Notes under the pieces: generated by a model | Seen by the model: only the letters and a program-made list of their open reading frames with translations | Told to the model about the DNA's origin: nothing | Database searches by the model: none | Source: Casuarina equisetifolia | Taxonomy: Eukaryota; Streptophyta; Magnoliopsida; Fagales; Casuarinaceae | Assembly: GCA_028551475.1 (NCBI GenBank) | Contig: CM052355.1 | Span: 29,291,580 to 29,355,579, forward strand | Direction of reading: 5' to 3' | Length of the DNA: 64,000 nt | Shown here: one piece after another, positions 1-11,839 of the stretch | Numbering within the stretch: the stretch's first letter is position 1 | Layout: every line of letters begins with the position of its first letter | Made by a program: the position numbers and the translations under genes

Positions 1-2081
1 ATGTTTCATATAATGTCGTTGTGAATAATATCCCATTTTCACTTGGTAATCTTACACAACTCAGTTTCCTTGACTTTTCATATAATGCCCTTGTGGATAC
101 TGTCCTATTTTCACTTGGAAACCTTACAAAACACATTTACCTTGACCTTTCAAACAATGGCTTTGTGGGTAATATCCCATATTCACTTGGAAATCTTAAG
201 CAACTCTCTAAGTGCCATATTGCCAACAATCAATTAACTGGTGAAGTGCATTTTGGGCTTATGAATCAGACTAGATTGGCCTCCCTTATCCTAAACAACA
301 ATAAATTAACTGGTCCTATTAATTTGGGACCTTGCAGCAAGTTACGTTTCTTAGACCTTGCAGCTAATGTCCTTCTTGTCCAAATTCCAAATTCAATCTT
401 CAAGCTTAAGAATCTTGAATTTCTTGATTTTTCTAGCAATCAACTTAGTGGTACTATAGAGTTTGTCAAGTTTCTTAACCTTAAATCCTTAGTATCTTTG
501 CATCTTTCTTGCAATAAATTATCCTTAATTACTAAAGTACCCACTTCCAATATAACTCTTAGATAATTTGAAGCTTTAGGGTTTACTTCATGCAATTTAA
601 GTGAGTTTCCAAATTTCCTCAGAAACCAAGATAAGCTAAAGTACTTAACATTGTCCTACAACAAATTCATGGTCAAGTCCCAGAATGGATATGGAATATG
701 AGCAAAATAACCTTACAATTTTTTTTATCTTTCCAATAACTTTTTCACAGGCTTTGGTCAACAACCAATTTTTCTCTCATGGATTAATCTACATGTATTT
801 GATCTCAAATCAAATTTTCTTAGGGGATCACTTCCAATTCCACCATTCTCCATTTTGTATTATGCTATCTCAAACAACTTCTTGACTAGACATATACCAA
901 AAAGCTTTTTCAATATGAGTTTGCTTCAAGTCCTTGATTTGGGTTATAACAACTTAAATGGCTCATTGCCTCCATGCTTAGGCAACTCTCCCACTTCTAT
1001 ATCAAAACTTGATTTGGAAAGGAACAAACTTCAAGGGAGCATTCCAGAAATGTGGACAAGTGGAACTAGATTGAAGATGATCAGTTTAAGTCAAAACAAG
1101 TTCCAAGGGCCTTTACTAAGATCATTGGCCAACAATACAATGCTAAGGTTCCTTGATTTTAGTAATAACCAATTCATTGATTCATTTCCATTTTGGTTAG
1201 GTCATCATCCAAATTTGGAGGTTTTGAGTTTACGGTTAAACAATTTTTATGAGCTAATGGGGACTCCTAGAAGATATTTTAAGTTTCCAAACTTAAGAAT
1301 CCTTGACATCTCCCATAATAATTTTACAGGAAAACTGCCATTTGTGCTTTTTGAAAATTGGAAGGCCAAGAAAATTAAGGATATGAGTAACTCAACCTAC
1401 ATTTATGAAGTTGTAGAAATCCCAATAGATGTAGGTTCTAATTTTTCTTATTCAATTCAAGCTTATACTTTCTCTATAATACTAACAGACAAAGGCATAA
1501 ATCTCACATACGAGAAAGTGCAAGAAGGATTCTCAGCCATTGATTTCTCAAACAATAAATTTATTGGTGAGATTCCAGAATCTATTGGAAATTTAAGGAA
1601 ATGTTATTTGCTAAATCTTTCCAATAATGCTCTTATTGGGCACATCCCAATATCCTTGGAAAAACTTTCAGATTTAGAAACATTAGACCTTTCTCAAAAC
1701 CAATTGGTAGGAGAGATTCCACAACAACTAATACAACTTACTTTCTTGGAATCTTTTAGTGTTTCTCATAATAATCTTTTTGGTCCTATACCACAAGGGA
1801 AACAATTTAATACTTTTGGAAATGAATCATTTTAAGGAAATCCAGGGTTGTGTGGTGCATCATTGACTAAGAAATGTTTGAGTTCTATTGAGCCCCATAA
1901 TCAATCTTCAATTGTAGAAGAATAAAAAGAAAGTCAAGAGTTTGATTGGAAAATAGTGGCGATCGGATATGGAATTGGAGTAATTTTTGGAGGAATAATT
2001 GGACACATTTTGTTTGTAAGGAAACAAGATTGGTTGATGAAGACCTTCAAAATAAGGCAATTGGGTAAAAGGGGACATTGA
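1..2081 (+). pseudogene. RLP (LRR receptor-like protein) pseudogene, 5' end outside window
   Basis: This is the C-terminal two thirds of an extracellular LRR receptor-like protein, lining up from about residue 325 with the intact copy at 57604. Readable parts are LRRs with IPxSLGNL repeats, the non-LRR island (FENWKAKK...), the last four LRRs, the C-terminal cap, the transmembrane segment (IGYGIGVIFGGIIG) and the short basic tail ending KRGH before TGA at 2079-2081. Lesions, by comparison with the intact paralogue: CAA to TAA at 564-566, one base lost near 664, one base gained near 725 that restores the frame, CAA to TAA at 1833-1835, and an in-frame TAA at 1923-1925 just before the membrane segment. 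A full-length receptor cannot be made. The family role (immune or developmental ligand perception with a partner kinase) is knowledge about Cf-type RLPs. The rest of the gene lies left of the window. Confidence 0.9.
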
Positions 2082-2414
2082 TCATGAAGAAAGCGAACAA
2101 GATGTTTTTTTGAAGAAAAGTATGTGCATGGTATGTTTGCTACTCTATTTACTTGTTTTCTTTTTATTTTATATTATTTTCATTTTCTTTTTTTTTCCTT
2201 TCATGGTATATGCCTTTCATTTTTGTTATTTTGTTGCCTAAAGGAAATGAGGTATTGTTAAGACATGCTATGATAAGTGGAATGTGAAGAATATGTAAAT
2301 AATAAAATAAAAATAATAGAATTAACAAGTATAGGTAGTAATTTACATACACATATCTAACAACCACCAATGTGGTGCTTTCCATTTGCTTAAAACTTGT
2401 ACAAAGTAAAAAGT

Positions 2415-2570
2415 AAATCCAAAAATGGCTAGAAATTTGCTTTCCTATGAACCTAGTTGGCAATAAAGCACGCATCCTCAAATTAGGGCCTAAATGATTC
2501 ATTTTATTTAGATACTTTTGTGGAGAGCCTGGTTCTTTTAAATGTAGCAAATCAAGCTTTGGGACGGGAA
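2415..2570 (+). pseudogene. F-box gene 3'-end relic behind RLP
   Basis: The stretch matches the last part of the F-box genes. A SYEPSSQ-like piece (TTTCCTATGAACCTAGTTGG) is followed by sequence equivalent to the FYLDTYVESLVLLNVANQ end of the gene at 7306. It lies about 0.4 kb behind the RLP pseudogene stop on the same strand. Similar relics occur at comparable distance behind the other RLP ends (about 14600, 25700, 51450 and 61200). It is a decayed fragment, not a gene. Confidence 0.65.
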
Positions 2571-5500
2571 AAGGCTTAACTTGATGGTGTTTGTACTCTG
2601 TATATGTGATTTTTCCATTTTTTTTTTTATTGTGATGCTTTAATTTCTTTCTAGATAGATATATTTTATTTGATTGAATGAATTATGGCATATGTCACCT
2701 TGTTTTTAATTGGGGTAGTTAGCACTTGATCTATCTTAACTTGTTTTTAATTGTTTAGGATGTTTGCATGATTGATGATTGCTTAAATATTTTTGTTCCC
2801 TTATGAGTGTTAGTCTACAATAAGGAATGACCAATAGTCGAAACATTAAATTGCATGGCAATTTGATGAAAGATTAATGTGATAAATTAGGATTAGAATA
2901 TATCATCCTTGTCTTTTCTCTAACTTAAAAAAAGTTCAACTAGAGTAGTAATATGTCCCATAACATCATGTTACTTTCTTTTAGTGATTGATATTGTCAT
3001 TTGTTGCTTTTCAAGAAACATGAAAATAAAATAACAAGTAGAATTGGGTTCTCTTCTAGTTTGGTCTTTTATGAAATGGGTGAAGCTGAAGGCAAACCTT
3101 GTTTAGGATTGGGGAAATTTTGTATGGGTTTTGTAGTATGTTCTATATGCTTTGACGCTTAGGGATTATCCTATATTTTTATTGATTTGTACTTGCTTTT
3201 TATGTCTATTATAGTATACTTTTGAAGGGCCAATATCAAGCTTAATTCTAATAACCATGCTTGGTGATTGCCTTTGTGCCTTGGTAATAGGAAGTTTGAA
3301 CTCAATGTTTGTAGATCTACTTGATCTACTTCTTTAATAGGTCTAAAAAAAAAATCATCTCATGTGATAAAAGAAGGTTTCTTAATTACACTTTAAAAGT
3401 ATAATGATCATTAGCTCTTAATCCTTAACTTTAATTACATTTTGTTTACAATGTAATTAAGAGTCACTACATCATATGGCCTTGGATATTATGCTAAACT
3501 ACAGCAACTTCTTTCCCATGCGCATTTTATTACAAACTCTGCCTTGTTTTTGGTTCATGCTCTATTGAGTTAGGGTGGGATAGATTTTGATGAGTGCTAC
3601 TGAGTATCAATTGGATACAACAAGTTTTGATAGTAGGCAATCATACTTTGAAGAAAAATAGTCTTATATATTTTAGTGACAATAGTTGGTTGCTTAAGCA
3701 TTCTAGTTCTATGTTCTATTACATGTTTTTAAAGCTTTATATCTGTCTTTTCACAATGAGTTCCTAATAAAAGATTAAGTGGATCAAATAACCACACATA
3801 GAAGAAATATTAAGAACATTAAGAATTTTATGCAATTCAAAATAAATCAATCTTTTTATTAGGAAAGTAGTAATTTACCTTTTATTTTGAGACCTTTATA
3901 TTCCAATTAGTTGTACAACTTTCTTCTAATCATTTTTTTCTTTAATCATTCAAATGTCTAAGTGGATAACAAGTAACATGATCTTTGCTTTTCCACTTAC
4001 TTTTAATTTCATAACTACCACTTTACTCCGGCACCTAGTCACAGTTACCTTTGATTTGCATTTTTGTCAAAAATTTGGTCTTTTTTGTTGTGCTATTATT
4101 TCTAGCACAAATTTCTAGCTCATAATTTAAGAAAACAACCTTTTTTCTTCAGGTAAATGTTTACGATGTCTAACTGATTGATGATTGCTAAAATATTTTT
4201 ATTCTCTTAGGAGCGTTAGCTTGCAATAAGGAAATGACTAGGACTCAAAAAACTAAGTTGCATAGTAATTGGATGGAAGATTAATGTGATAAATTATTAT
4301 TAGAATATATCATCCATGTCTATCTACTAACCCAAAAAGAATTCCACTAGTCATAATATGTTTTATAATGTCACTGCTTCCTTCTTATGGTTGATATTGA
4401 TAATTGTTGCCTTTTAGGAAATAGGCAAATTTGGAAGGCAAAATTAAGTAAGGGGTAGAATCAGGTTCTCTTCTAGTTTCATTCTTTATGAAATGGATGA
4501 AGATGAGGGCAAAAAAGCTTGTTTTAGCAATGAGGAATTTTAGTACTAATTTTGTAGTATGTTTTATGGTTGTTTTGATGTTTGAATTCTTGAGGACCAT
4601 CTTGTATTTATGTTGACATGCATGTTCTTTGATATGTCTATTATAGTCTATTTCACAAGGGCCAATATCAATTTAAATTTTGATAAACATGCTTGATGAT
4701 TATCTGTGTGCCTTGATCATAAAGAGTATGGACTCAATGTTTGTAAATCTACTCATTTATGGATTCAAATAAATCATCTCATGTGATAAAAGAAGGTTTC
4801 CTAATTGCTCTTTATAGTACAATGATCATTAGCTCTCAGTCCTTACCCTTAATTATTTTTTGTTCACAAAATTATGAAGAGTTACTATGTCATAGGGCTT
4901 TGGTTATTATGCTGAAAGTGCATCAACTTCTTTTGCATGCCCTTTTTTTTTTTTTTTCAAACTCTCATTCGTTTTTGGTTCCATGCTTTGTTAAGTTTGA
5001 AAAGGATATATTTTGATGAATGTTGCTGATTTAGCTGACCATAAATTATATAGGAACAAGTTTTAATAGTAGGTCTTTTTTATCTTGGGCATAAAACTAA
5101 CTTTGGTCTTTTTATTGTGGTATTATTTGTAGCACAAATTTCCATTTGATAACTCAAGACCACCAACTTCTTTTCCCCCAGTATATAGAGAAGGATATAT
5201 CTTAATTATCTTGCCAAAATTACCATATTTTTTAGAGTCAAAAGATTGTTGTTTGACATAGTGTTTGCCTTCGTGTCCCCATCCGCGAGGCTTTATTTTT
5301 CTTTGCAAAAAAGGCACTCTCTAGTACATTTATGGGTCTTTCTCTTGAAAAAAAGAGAGATTGAGATTAAATGATTTTATCTTGGTTTATAGAAAATGGA
5401 ACTACATTGTTGCTATCTACAAGACCACATAATGAAAACTAAATAATTTACTAATTTCAAACAATGATGGCTATGTTATTTGGAATCCTTCAATTTGAAA

Positions 5501-7209
5501 AGCTTGTACCTTCCCAAATTAAACAAAGATTTTTTTTTAAAAAAATGGCGATGCCACTTGTTACTTACCTTTGCTTGTTTTCTGGGCTATTGTCTTTTGC
5601 GTTGGATATACTTTGATACATGCTACTTTTTCTTTTTTTTCTTCTTTCTGCTCTCAACGTCAATCGATCGAGGCTTGGGATAGTAGTAATTATTTATCTA
5701 AAAGTTCTTTGAATGACTTTTTGTTGTTCAATATTTGTGTTCTATTGGGCTTGTTCATCTACAATGGAAGATGACAGAAGTCAAAACGTTTAAAGGGGTT
5801 AGAACCGAAAGGAAAATCAATATCATAAAATCTGTCCAAATTATGCCACGTGAATCTATCTTCTAATAAAAAAGTCCAAGTAGCAGTACCACATACTACT
5901 GTATTTTCAACTTCCTTCTATTTATCGACGCTCCTTGTTGTTCATTCTGTATAGTTAAAGTTGAAAGTGAAAAATGAAATACCTAATGGGAGTAGAGTGG
6001 GTTCTTTTGAGGTTACTTTTGGGGATGGGATGAAGGTAAGGCCATTGTTGTTGCAGCGCCGGGCAGGTCTACTGTGATTTTCAGAGGAGTATCTTGGATT
6101 TTTATTTGTGTGAATGCATGCTTGTTGAACCCATTATATGCTCGTGCACCTGCTTTTATAACTGTTTCAAGGCTCTGAACATGTTCGGCCTGAATGCATG
6201 TCATGCTTATTGTGTGTTGGTACCTGATTGAAACGGAGCATGAAGCTAGGATAATTTGATATGCTCTTTTCAAGGAAAATCATTTCATGTGGTGAAATTC
6301 ACATTCATTAGTTGCTCCGGGATCCTTCCAATACTTTTTTGGTGTATCAAAGGATGGAGTTTTTTGGTATGTCCCTCTTCTGCATTTTCTGACAACCAGA
6401 AACAGAGCACGGGAAGACGAACTTTGATAAAAATGTTTAGATTTGAAGTGGGACTTTCATCGTTTTCTACATTTTACATCATCACAATATTTTCTGATTC
6501 CGGATCATGAGAAAAGGCCATAGCTCGAAAATCATAAGTTTGAAAGATTACATGCCAACTATTTCAGATTCATTTTATTAATTAGATTAAAGATAATGAA
6601 TTAAGAGCACTTAACTTGGCCAAGCAGGCTGAGAATTGTGGATTTCCTCTTAGTTTGAGCTTTTTTCAAATCTTTCACTTTTTTGTTCGGACTAATTATC
6701 TCTTTAAGCAAGTCTGCCATAGGTAGTTCCTTTGAGTAAGATTACGTTCTATGCAGTAACAGTGGAGCATTTTAGTAACATGCCTCACGTTGAGTAGGGA
6801 ATCATCTGCTAAGTACCTGAAACAATTGTGCAGAACCTTCATTGAAGTTCATTAAAGTTGTTCTTGACGGCATCTCTCACAACATTTTAGAAACCCAACC
6901 ATTATTCTTTTTTGCTGCACCAAAGCTGAACTTCAAGAGGAGATTTGCTGTTGAGAGAAAAGCCTCTAAATCGGTAAACCCCACAAGTTTGATTCGCCAG
7001 ATCAATAACTCTGCTTATTTTTGGTCCTCCAAACAAAATTCACAACTCCAGCTGAAAAAAATGAGTTAGAATCAGGATATTAATAAAAGAGACCCAAAAG
7101 TAATTTGGTTAAACATAGTAATAGAGTAATAACGAAGAATTATAAAAATTTAGTTTGAGATTAGTATTATTCACAAAAGATAGCATTTTTTCCCCCACAA
7201 AGTAGCTCA

Positions 7210-7305
7210 CCCAATGCCTTTTGCAATTTTATATTGCGGGACAGTTTGGCTTTTTTCCTTTCTTCTGCGGTTCGTTCCTCTACGTCAAAGCAGCTGGTGA
7301 AGACG
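7210..7305 (+). promoter_or_regulatory. F-box promoter/5'-leader conserved block
   Basis: A short block containing TTTATATTGCGGGACAG lies about 75 bp before the ATG at 7306 and recurs before the F-box copies at 16050 (TATATATTGCGTGAC, 15949 onward), 21898 (near 21770) and 29428 (near 29320). It is followed in each case by a leader with a GTCAAAGCWGC-type stretch just before the start codon. The AT-rich core could be the TATA element and the rest the 5' UTR. This is inferred from position and conservation between paralogues only; no transcript was available. Confidence 0.4.
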
Positions 7306-8574
7306 ATGGCTGACTTCCTTCCGAACGAGTTAATCGTGGGGATCCTCTCACGACTACCGGTGAAATCTGTGGTTAGATTCAGGTGTGTTTCTAAGATGTG
7401 GTACAATCTTATCTCTGGCCCCCATTTCATCGCCACCCACCTCACTCGTTCTCTTTCCAACCCCCAACATGAGCCTTCTCTTCTCTTCCACCGTTTTGAC
7501 TCCGGCCTTAAGAAAGCGCGTTTCACACTCCATTCTTCTCACGATCCGTTCCCTCGGGACCATTTCACCAAAGATCTGGATTTTAGCAACCCTGCCATAC
7601 ATATCCTCCTGCTTTCCCTCGATCGAGAAATAGAAGTCAAAGGGGGCTTTTTCGCCTACCCATCGGATTTCACTGAATTGCGTTGTTCACACCAACGCAA
7701 TAGCCAAATATCAATGGTAGTTGGTTCATCTAATGGCTTAGTTTGTCTCGCTGATGTTGCTTCCGGTGACGGTCTTTTGTCATATGTTCTCTGGAACCCA
7801 TCTATTCACAAATCTATATCCCTTCCGAACCCTAACATTTCAAGGAAATCGCATGGCCAACTAATGGAATCTGTAGGATTTGGTTATGATGCCAAGACCG
7901 ATGATTACAAATTGGTGAGGCTTGTGTATCTTACTGGAGGTGTTGGTATTGGTTTCCACAATGTTCCAACTTTGGTTGAGATCTATACACTTAGAACCGG
8001 TGCATGGCACTCTGTCACGGTTCCGGCTCTCTCCTATGTTGTCGAGATGTGGTCTTTATCTGCCTTTTTGAATGGGGCAGTCCACTGGTTAGCAAACACT
8101 TCACGACAACAAGGTTCGATTCGGAATCTAATAGCGTCGTTTGATGTGAAGGATGAGGCCTTTCATGAAGTTGCTGTGCCAAAGAGTTTACAAGGTCATC
8201 CCTTGAATATGACAATTTCAGTGCTTGATGGGTCTCTTGCGCTTGTCCCCTGTAATCAATGGGTAGGGGATGAGTGTCACTCCGTGTGGGTGATGAGGGA
8301 GTATGGAGTAGCAGAATCTTGGGCCAAACTGTTTGATATTGACATTGGTGGAGGATTGGGAAGGGTGATAGGCTTTGGATACAATGGTGAAGTTCTAGTG
8401 ACTAAGGATGGGAGGATGGTTTCTTACGAACCTAGTAGCCAACGAAGAAAGGATCTCCACATTTGGGGCCCAACAGATTCATTTTATTTGGATACTTATG
8501 TGGAGAGCCTTGTTCTACTTAATGTAGCTAATCAAATTCGAGAATGGGACGAAACTGAGTGTGATACTAATTAA
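7306..8574 (+). CDS. F-box protein with F-box-associated (FBA) domain, intact
   Basis: The 422-residue product has an N-terminal F-box at about residues 3-46 (LPNELIVGILSRLPVKSVVRFRCVSK core), then an FBA-type region from about residue 135 that begins with VVGSSNGLVCL and continues through LWNPSIHK, GFGYDAKTDDYKLV, VEIYTLRTGAW and FLNGAVHWLA. This layout is that of the plant CPR1/CPR30 or At3g06240-like F-box family. By family knowledge the F-box binds SKP1 in an SCF ubiquitin ligase and the FBA region recruits substrate; the substrate is unknown. I chose the ATG at 7306 because MADFLP is conserved in four copies here; the frame is open upstream but only with non-ATG codons. No intron is needed. 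S-locus-type F-box genes share this fold, but nothing here shows a role in self-incompatibility. Confidence 0.9.
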   Translation: MADFLPNELIVGILSRLPVKSVVRFRCVSKMWYNLISGPHFIATHLTRSLSNPQHEPSLLFHRFDSGLKKARFTLHSSHDPFPRDHFTKDLDFSNPAIHILLLSLDREIEVKGGFFAYPSDFTELRCSHQRNSQISMVVGSSNGLVCLADVASGDGLLSYVLWNPSIHKSISLPNPNISRKSHGQLMESVGFGYDAKTDDYKLVRLVYLTGGVGIGFHNVPTLVEIYTLRTGAWHSVTVPALSYVVEMWSLSAFLNGAVHWLANTSRQQGSIRNLIASFDVKDEAFHEVAVPKSLQGHPLNMTISVLDGSLALVPCNQWVGDECHSVWVMREYGVAESWAKLFDIDIGGGLGRVIGFGYNGEVLVTKDGRMVSYEPSSQRRKDLHIWGPTDSFYLDTYVESLVLLNVANQIREWDETECDTN

Positions 8575-11100
8575 GCTCATAGAATGGCAAGTAAGGGTAA
8601 TATGCTTGAGACTAGTTTTACATTAAAGATGCTTGTAAGTATGCTTAGTATGATGTTGCAGATGTTATACTGAAAGTAGAATTATTTTTATTTGTTGCCA
8701 TTTGTTACCTACTTCAGTTTGATTTTGGTTCTAAAATTGGATTGGAGAAATTTGATTTTGCTGCTGGTTTATTCTTTCAGCATTCGTCCATCTATGTTTT
8801 TGATAGTAGGTCATTATTCTACCTAAAAGGTATCCAGATGTTCAAATGATTGTTGGTTGCTCGCTATTATTTTTTTCTTGGGCTGTTTCATCTGAAATGC
8901 GGAATGATAGAAATCAAAATGTTTAATTGTTTTGGAAGTGGAAGGAAAATTAATATGGTAAGATCATCCCCAAATTCTGTCATGGAGGTCTATACTCTGA
9001 CCAAAAATTCCATCAGATGTAATAAAATGTTGGTCAAGTTGCTGCAAATATTGATGCACCTGTTGTCTATGGGGCGTAGTAAAGTTGGAGGGGTACAATG
9101 AAATAGCTTATGCAGGTAGAGAGGGGCTTTTTGTGTGGTCTTTTCGGAATGGCATGAAGGTGAAGCCAAGATTGTTGCAGCACTTGGAAGGTTCGCTCTG
9201 TTTTTTTAGAATGTTATATGGTTGTTTTCATATGCTTGAGAATTCTCTTAGATTTTTATAGTTTGAGCTTGTGTTATTCACACAAAATTCAAGGCATTCT
9301 CATTGTCCCGATGCCTGACAAAAACAGAGTATGAAGTTACCATGAGGTGATGTGCTCTCTTTTACGAAAAATCATCTCATTTGGTGGAAGATTGTTGCAT
9401 AAATGTATGTGAAAGTTACATTCATTAGTTGCTCTAGGGTCCTCCTGATGTTACTCTTTTACTTTTGATGGTACATGAAAAAATGGAGTACTTTGGTATG
9501 TTTCTCTTTTATCTACTCTGAAAATGAGAAATGGACCAGGGGAATGAAGCTTGTTGTACTCTGTATTTGACATTATAGCCATATCTGTTTTCTTGTGTGT
9601 TTGTGGAAGCTCCAAGATTGTTCGGTGTTCTTTTGTTTGGACGGGTGGGTTGGGCGGTGTGGGTTTAAGCTTGAAGTACCTAATAATGCCTTACTATTAT
9701 GAAGCATTAATTTTTAAGAAGATAAAGAGTTAAAGGTTGAAGTATCTAATAAGGGTAGTTGTCTGCTCTGATGGTACTAAAATTTATTTCTCCTTTAAGC
9801 AATCACAACATATTTTTGCATCAGCAAAAACAGTGATCCTATGGTCATTGAACTTGGACATCATTTGAAGTCTTATTACCCCGTTTAAACTTGGTATGTG
9901 TTATGTGAATTGGTGCTCTAGTTTGCTTTTGACCTTTATTGGTTGTTCGGGACATGCAAGGATAAGAAATGCAGCATCCTTTTAATTAGTAGCAGATGTG
10001 TTTATCATTACTGGAAACTCTGAGAATTGTTGATGCTCTTTGTCGATTTTGTAACAATCAGTTTGAGAACAACGTGATTTTTCACTGGGCGAAGTGAATT
10101 GTGGATGCACTGTATGACATCTTTGGAACTATTTTCTTACTATAGGGGTTTTTCCTCGCTGTTGAGATGAAGGCTTTCTATGCAATGCGCCATCTTTTTT
10201 CTCTTGCTGTATAGAATAGCATTTTGATCAGTCTCATTGCTAAACTGAGAGCAAACGAGAGAAAATATTATGAAATATTCAAGAAAGTGAAAAGTTTTGA
10301 ATTGTTTTATTATTGATGGGTGGATTTTATTTAACTATACTCTCTATTGAGATAATGCCTTTGTGTTGTGCCTTAGCTTTCCTCTTGTTATATATGATAT
10401 CATTTTGTTTTGGGTGTCAATGATAAATTTTTTTTAAAAAAAAAAGAGAGAGAGAGAGAGAAAATATGAAGAAATAGAACACGAAAGTGAGAAAATTTCT
10501 TTGGATACTTATTGTATTGTGTGATTGCTTGGTGTTTTTGACAACCGTTTGGCTCTCGAAATCCTTAACAGTACTCTTACTTTGAGTTTCTCAAGCATGT
10601 AATGAGAATGCTTGGCTGAGAAGATTGTTAGTGATAAGCATGCTATTTTTTGGATGTCCTATGCATGTATTCAATTGAAAGTCAATACTATTTTATTATG
10701 GACACCAAAGGACTAGTGGGACCACTCTTCTAATTTAAGAGAAGCACAAAGGGCATTCATCAATGCCCTTAAGCAACAGGTGCTCCAAAGTGCGTTACAA
10801 ATCACAAAACCTTATTTAGTTGGTTTAACTTGGGGAAGCAAAGTCTGATTTCCATATTTAATTTTGTATCTAACAACAGATTTGTAGAGGGCGTGTCATC
10901 GAACATGAGACTTGGGAAGAATCATGGAAAAAGAAAAAAGAAAAAGAAAAAGAAAATTAGGGGTTAATGATAACAATTTAACTTCAACAAATATGAGTTC
11001 CATCATTTGGACCCGTTCTACCACAAACGAGTTAACTTCCATGCTATGCACTAGGTTTTCTCTCCCATCCATAAATTATGACTTCAACCTTTGATATATC
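8575..11100. repeat. F-box 3' flank, first of two tandem copies
   Basis: There is no gene here. The first 600 bp resemble the 3' flanks of the F-box copies at 17301, 23129 and 31335, and may include the 3' UTR. About 8900-11080 is repeated, diverged, at about 11840-13830: for example CAGTGATCCTATGGTCATTG occurs near 9832 and 12642, and the region near 10500-10800 matches 13290-13560. A short (AG)n tract lies at 10445-10461. Confidence 0.6.
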
Positions 11101-11109
11101 AAAGGGTAC

Positions 11110-11365
11110 TAATTCAAAGATAGACTTTATATTTTTATCACTTTTTTTGTTTCTTATCATATGCTTTCTTACTCTTAACACATGCATAGTAGATGCTCTC
11201 ATTTTTCTTTTTTTCACTCTACTTGTGATAACGAGGGGATGGCAGTCTTATTGTAATCCAAGAAAAGCTTCATAATAGACAAGAGTGCCTTTCTTGCTAA
11301 ATCTTTGACTTATCTAAATGTTACATACTCGAAACTTGAAAAAGACAAACATGTTCATACCATCT
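11110..11365 (+). pseudogene. RLP N-terminal relic 1
   Basis: The stretch resembles the first 270 bp of the RLP genes at 41783 and 57604: the leader-like hydrophobic part, then an AAGCTTCATAATAGACAAGAGTGCC-like match to the region coding KESFILNKSAS, then GACTTATCTAAATGTTACAT matching the part coding AYPKVAS. Frame is lost and there are many changes, so it is an old fragment. The match was found by eye and needs an alignment score. It lies on the + strand inside the F-box flank duplication. Confidence 0.5.
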
Positions 11366-11559
11366 TTCGTCCATTCAACTAAAAAGGTGTTTCCTTTTTC
11401 ATGGATGATGCTTAATATTTTTCAACTTTGATTAAGACTTGCAAATCCCAAATTCACACAAACATCCCAACTTGAGTTTAGACTTAGAGTGATAATTCTA
11501 GATGTTGATGTAAGATCTAGTAACTTATGCAAAAGAGTTGACTTCAATGTTGTGCAATA

Positions 11560-11830
11560 AGATTTCTTTCTAGTCCATAAAGTAGGATTTCTACATTCAA
11601 TTATATTAGATTGTACTAATCAAAGAGAGAACTTTATGTGTTTTCTACTTTTTCTATTTATTGTCTGATGCTTGTTTTTCTTACATTGACACATTTATAG
11701 TAGAAGTTTTCATTCTTTTTCTTTTATTCAACTCATGACTAGGTGCCCTTTTGCTAATCCTATGGCTTATCTAAAGCATCCAATTTTCAGGACAAAAGAG
11801 TCCAAACCATCCTTTTATCTATTTGAATAA
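11560..11830 (+). pseudogene. RLP N-terminal relic 2
   Basis: This is a second, more decayed stretch like the one at 11110-11365, about 0.48 kb downstream. The clearest piece is CCTATGGCTTATCTAAAGCA (near 11759), equivalent to the RLP region coding PSAYPKVAS. The block in front of it (near 11520-11600) also matches the block in front of relic 1, so the two look like a tandem duplication. Confidence 0.4.
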
Positions 11831-11839
11831 AAATGTGTT

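Larger units (their letters stand above)
2082..7305. repeat. RLP-to-F-box spacer, archetype of the repeated unit
   Basis: This 5.2 kb stretch holds no intact gene. It is repeated, with decay, at 25394-29427 and at 60580-64000, and in part at 14280-14700, 17540-20560 and 50883-53197. It contains an F-box C-terminal relic near 2415-2570 and a second small F-box relic near 5485-5530 (a WNPS-like stretch followed by F-box 3'-flank sequence). It also contains several copies of a block with the core GATGAAGGTRAGGCC (diverged near 3070 and 4495, close near 6020). The short ORFs inside it have no recognisable domains and are not conserved as reading frames between the copies, so I do not call them genes. 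Confidence 0.7.

Noticed and set aside
2164..2550. 128-codon frame on the minus strand behind the left RLP
   Set aside because: It runs antisense across the F-box relic and AT-rich spacer and is not conserved as a frame at 51375 or 61200.
6013..6273. 86-codon minus-strand frame over the repeated block
   Set aside because: Homologous copies of the block carry different frames with stops, so coding is unlikely.
7234..7305. Extension of the F-box frame upstream of MADFLP
   Set aside because: It would need a non-ATG start; the MADFLP ATG is conserved among paralogues. The same applies to 15960-16049.
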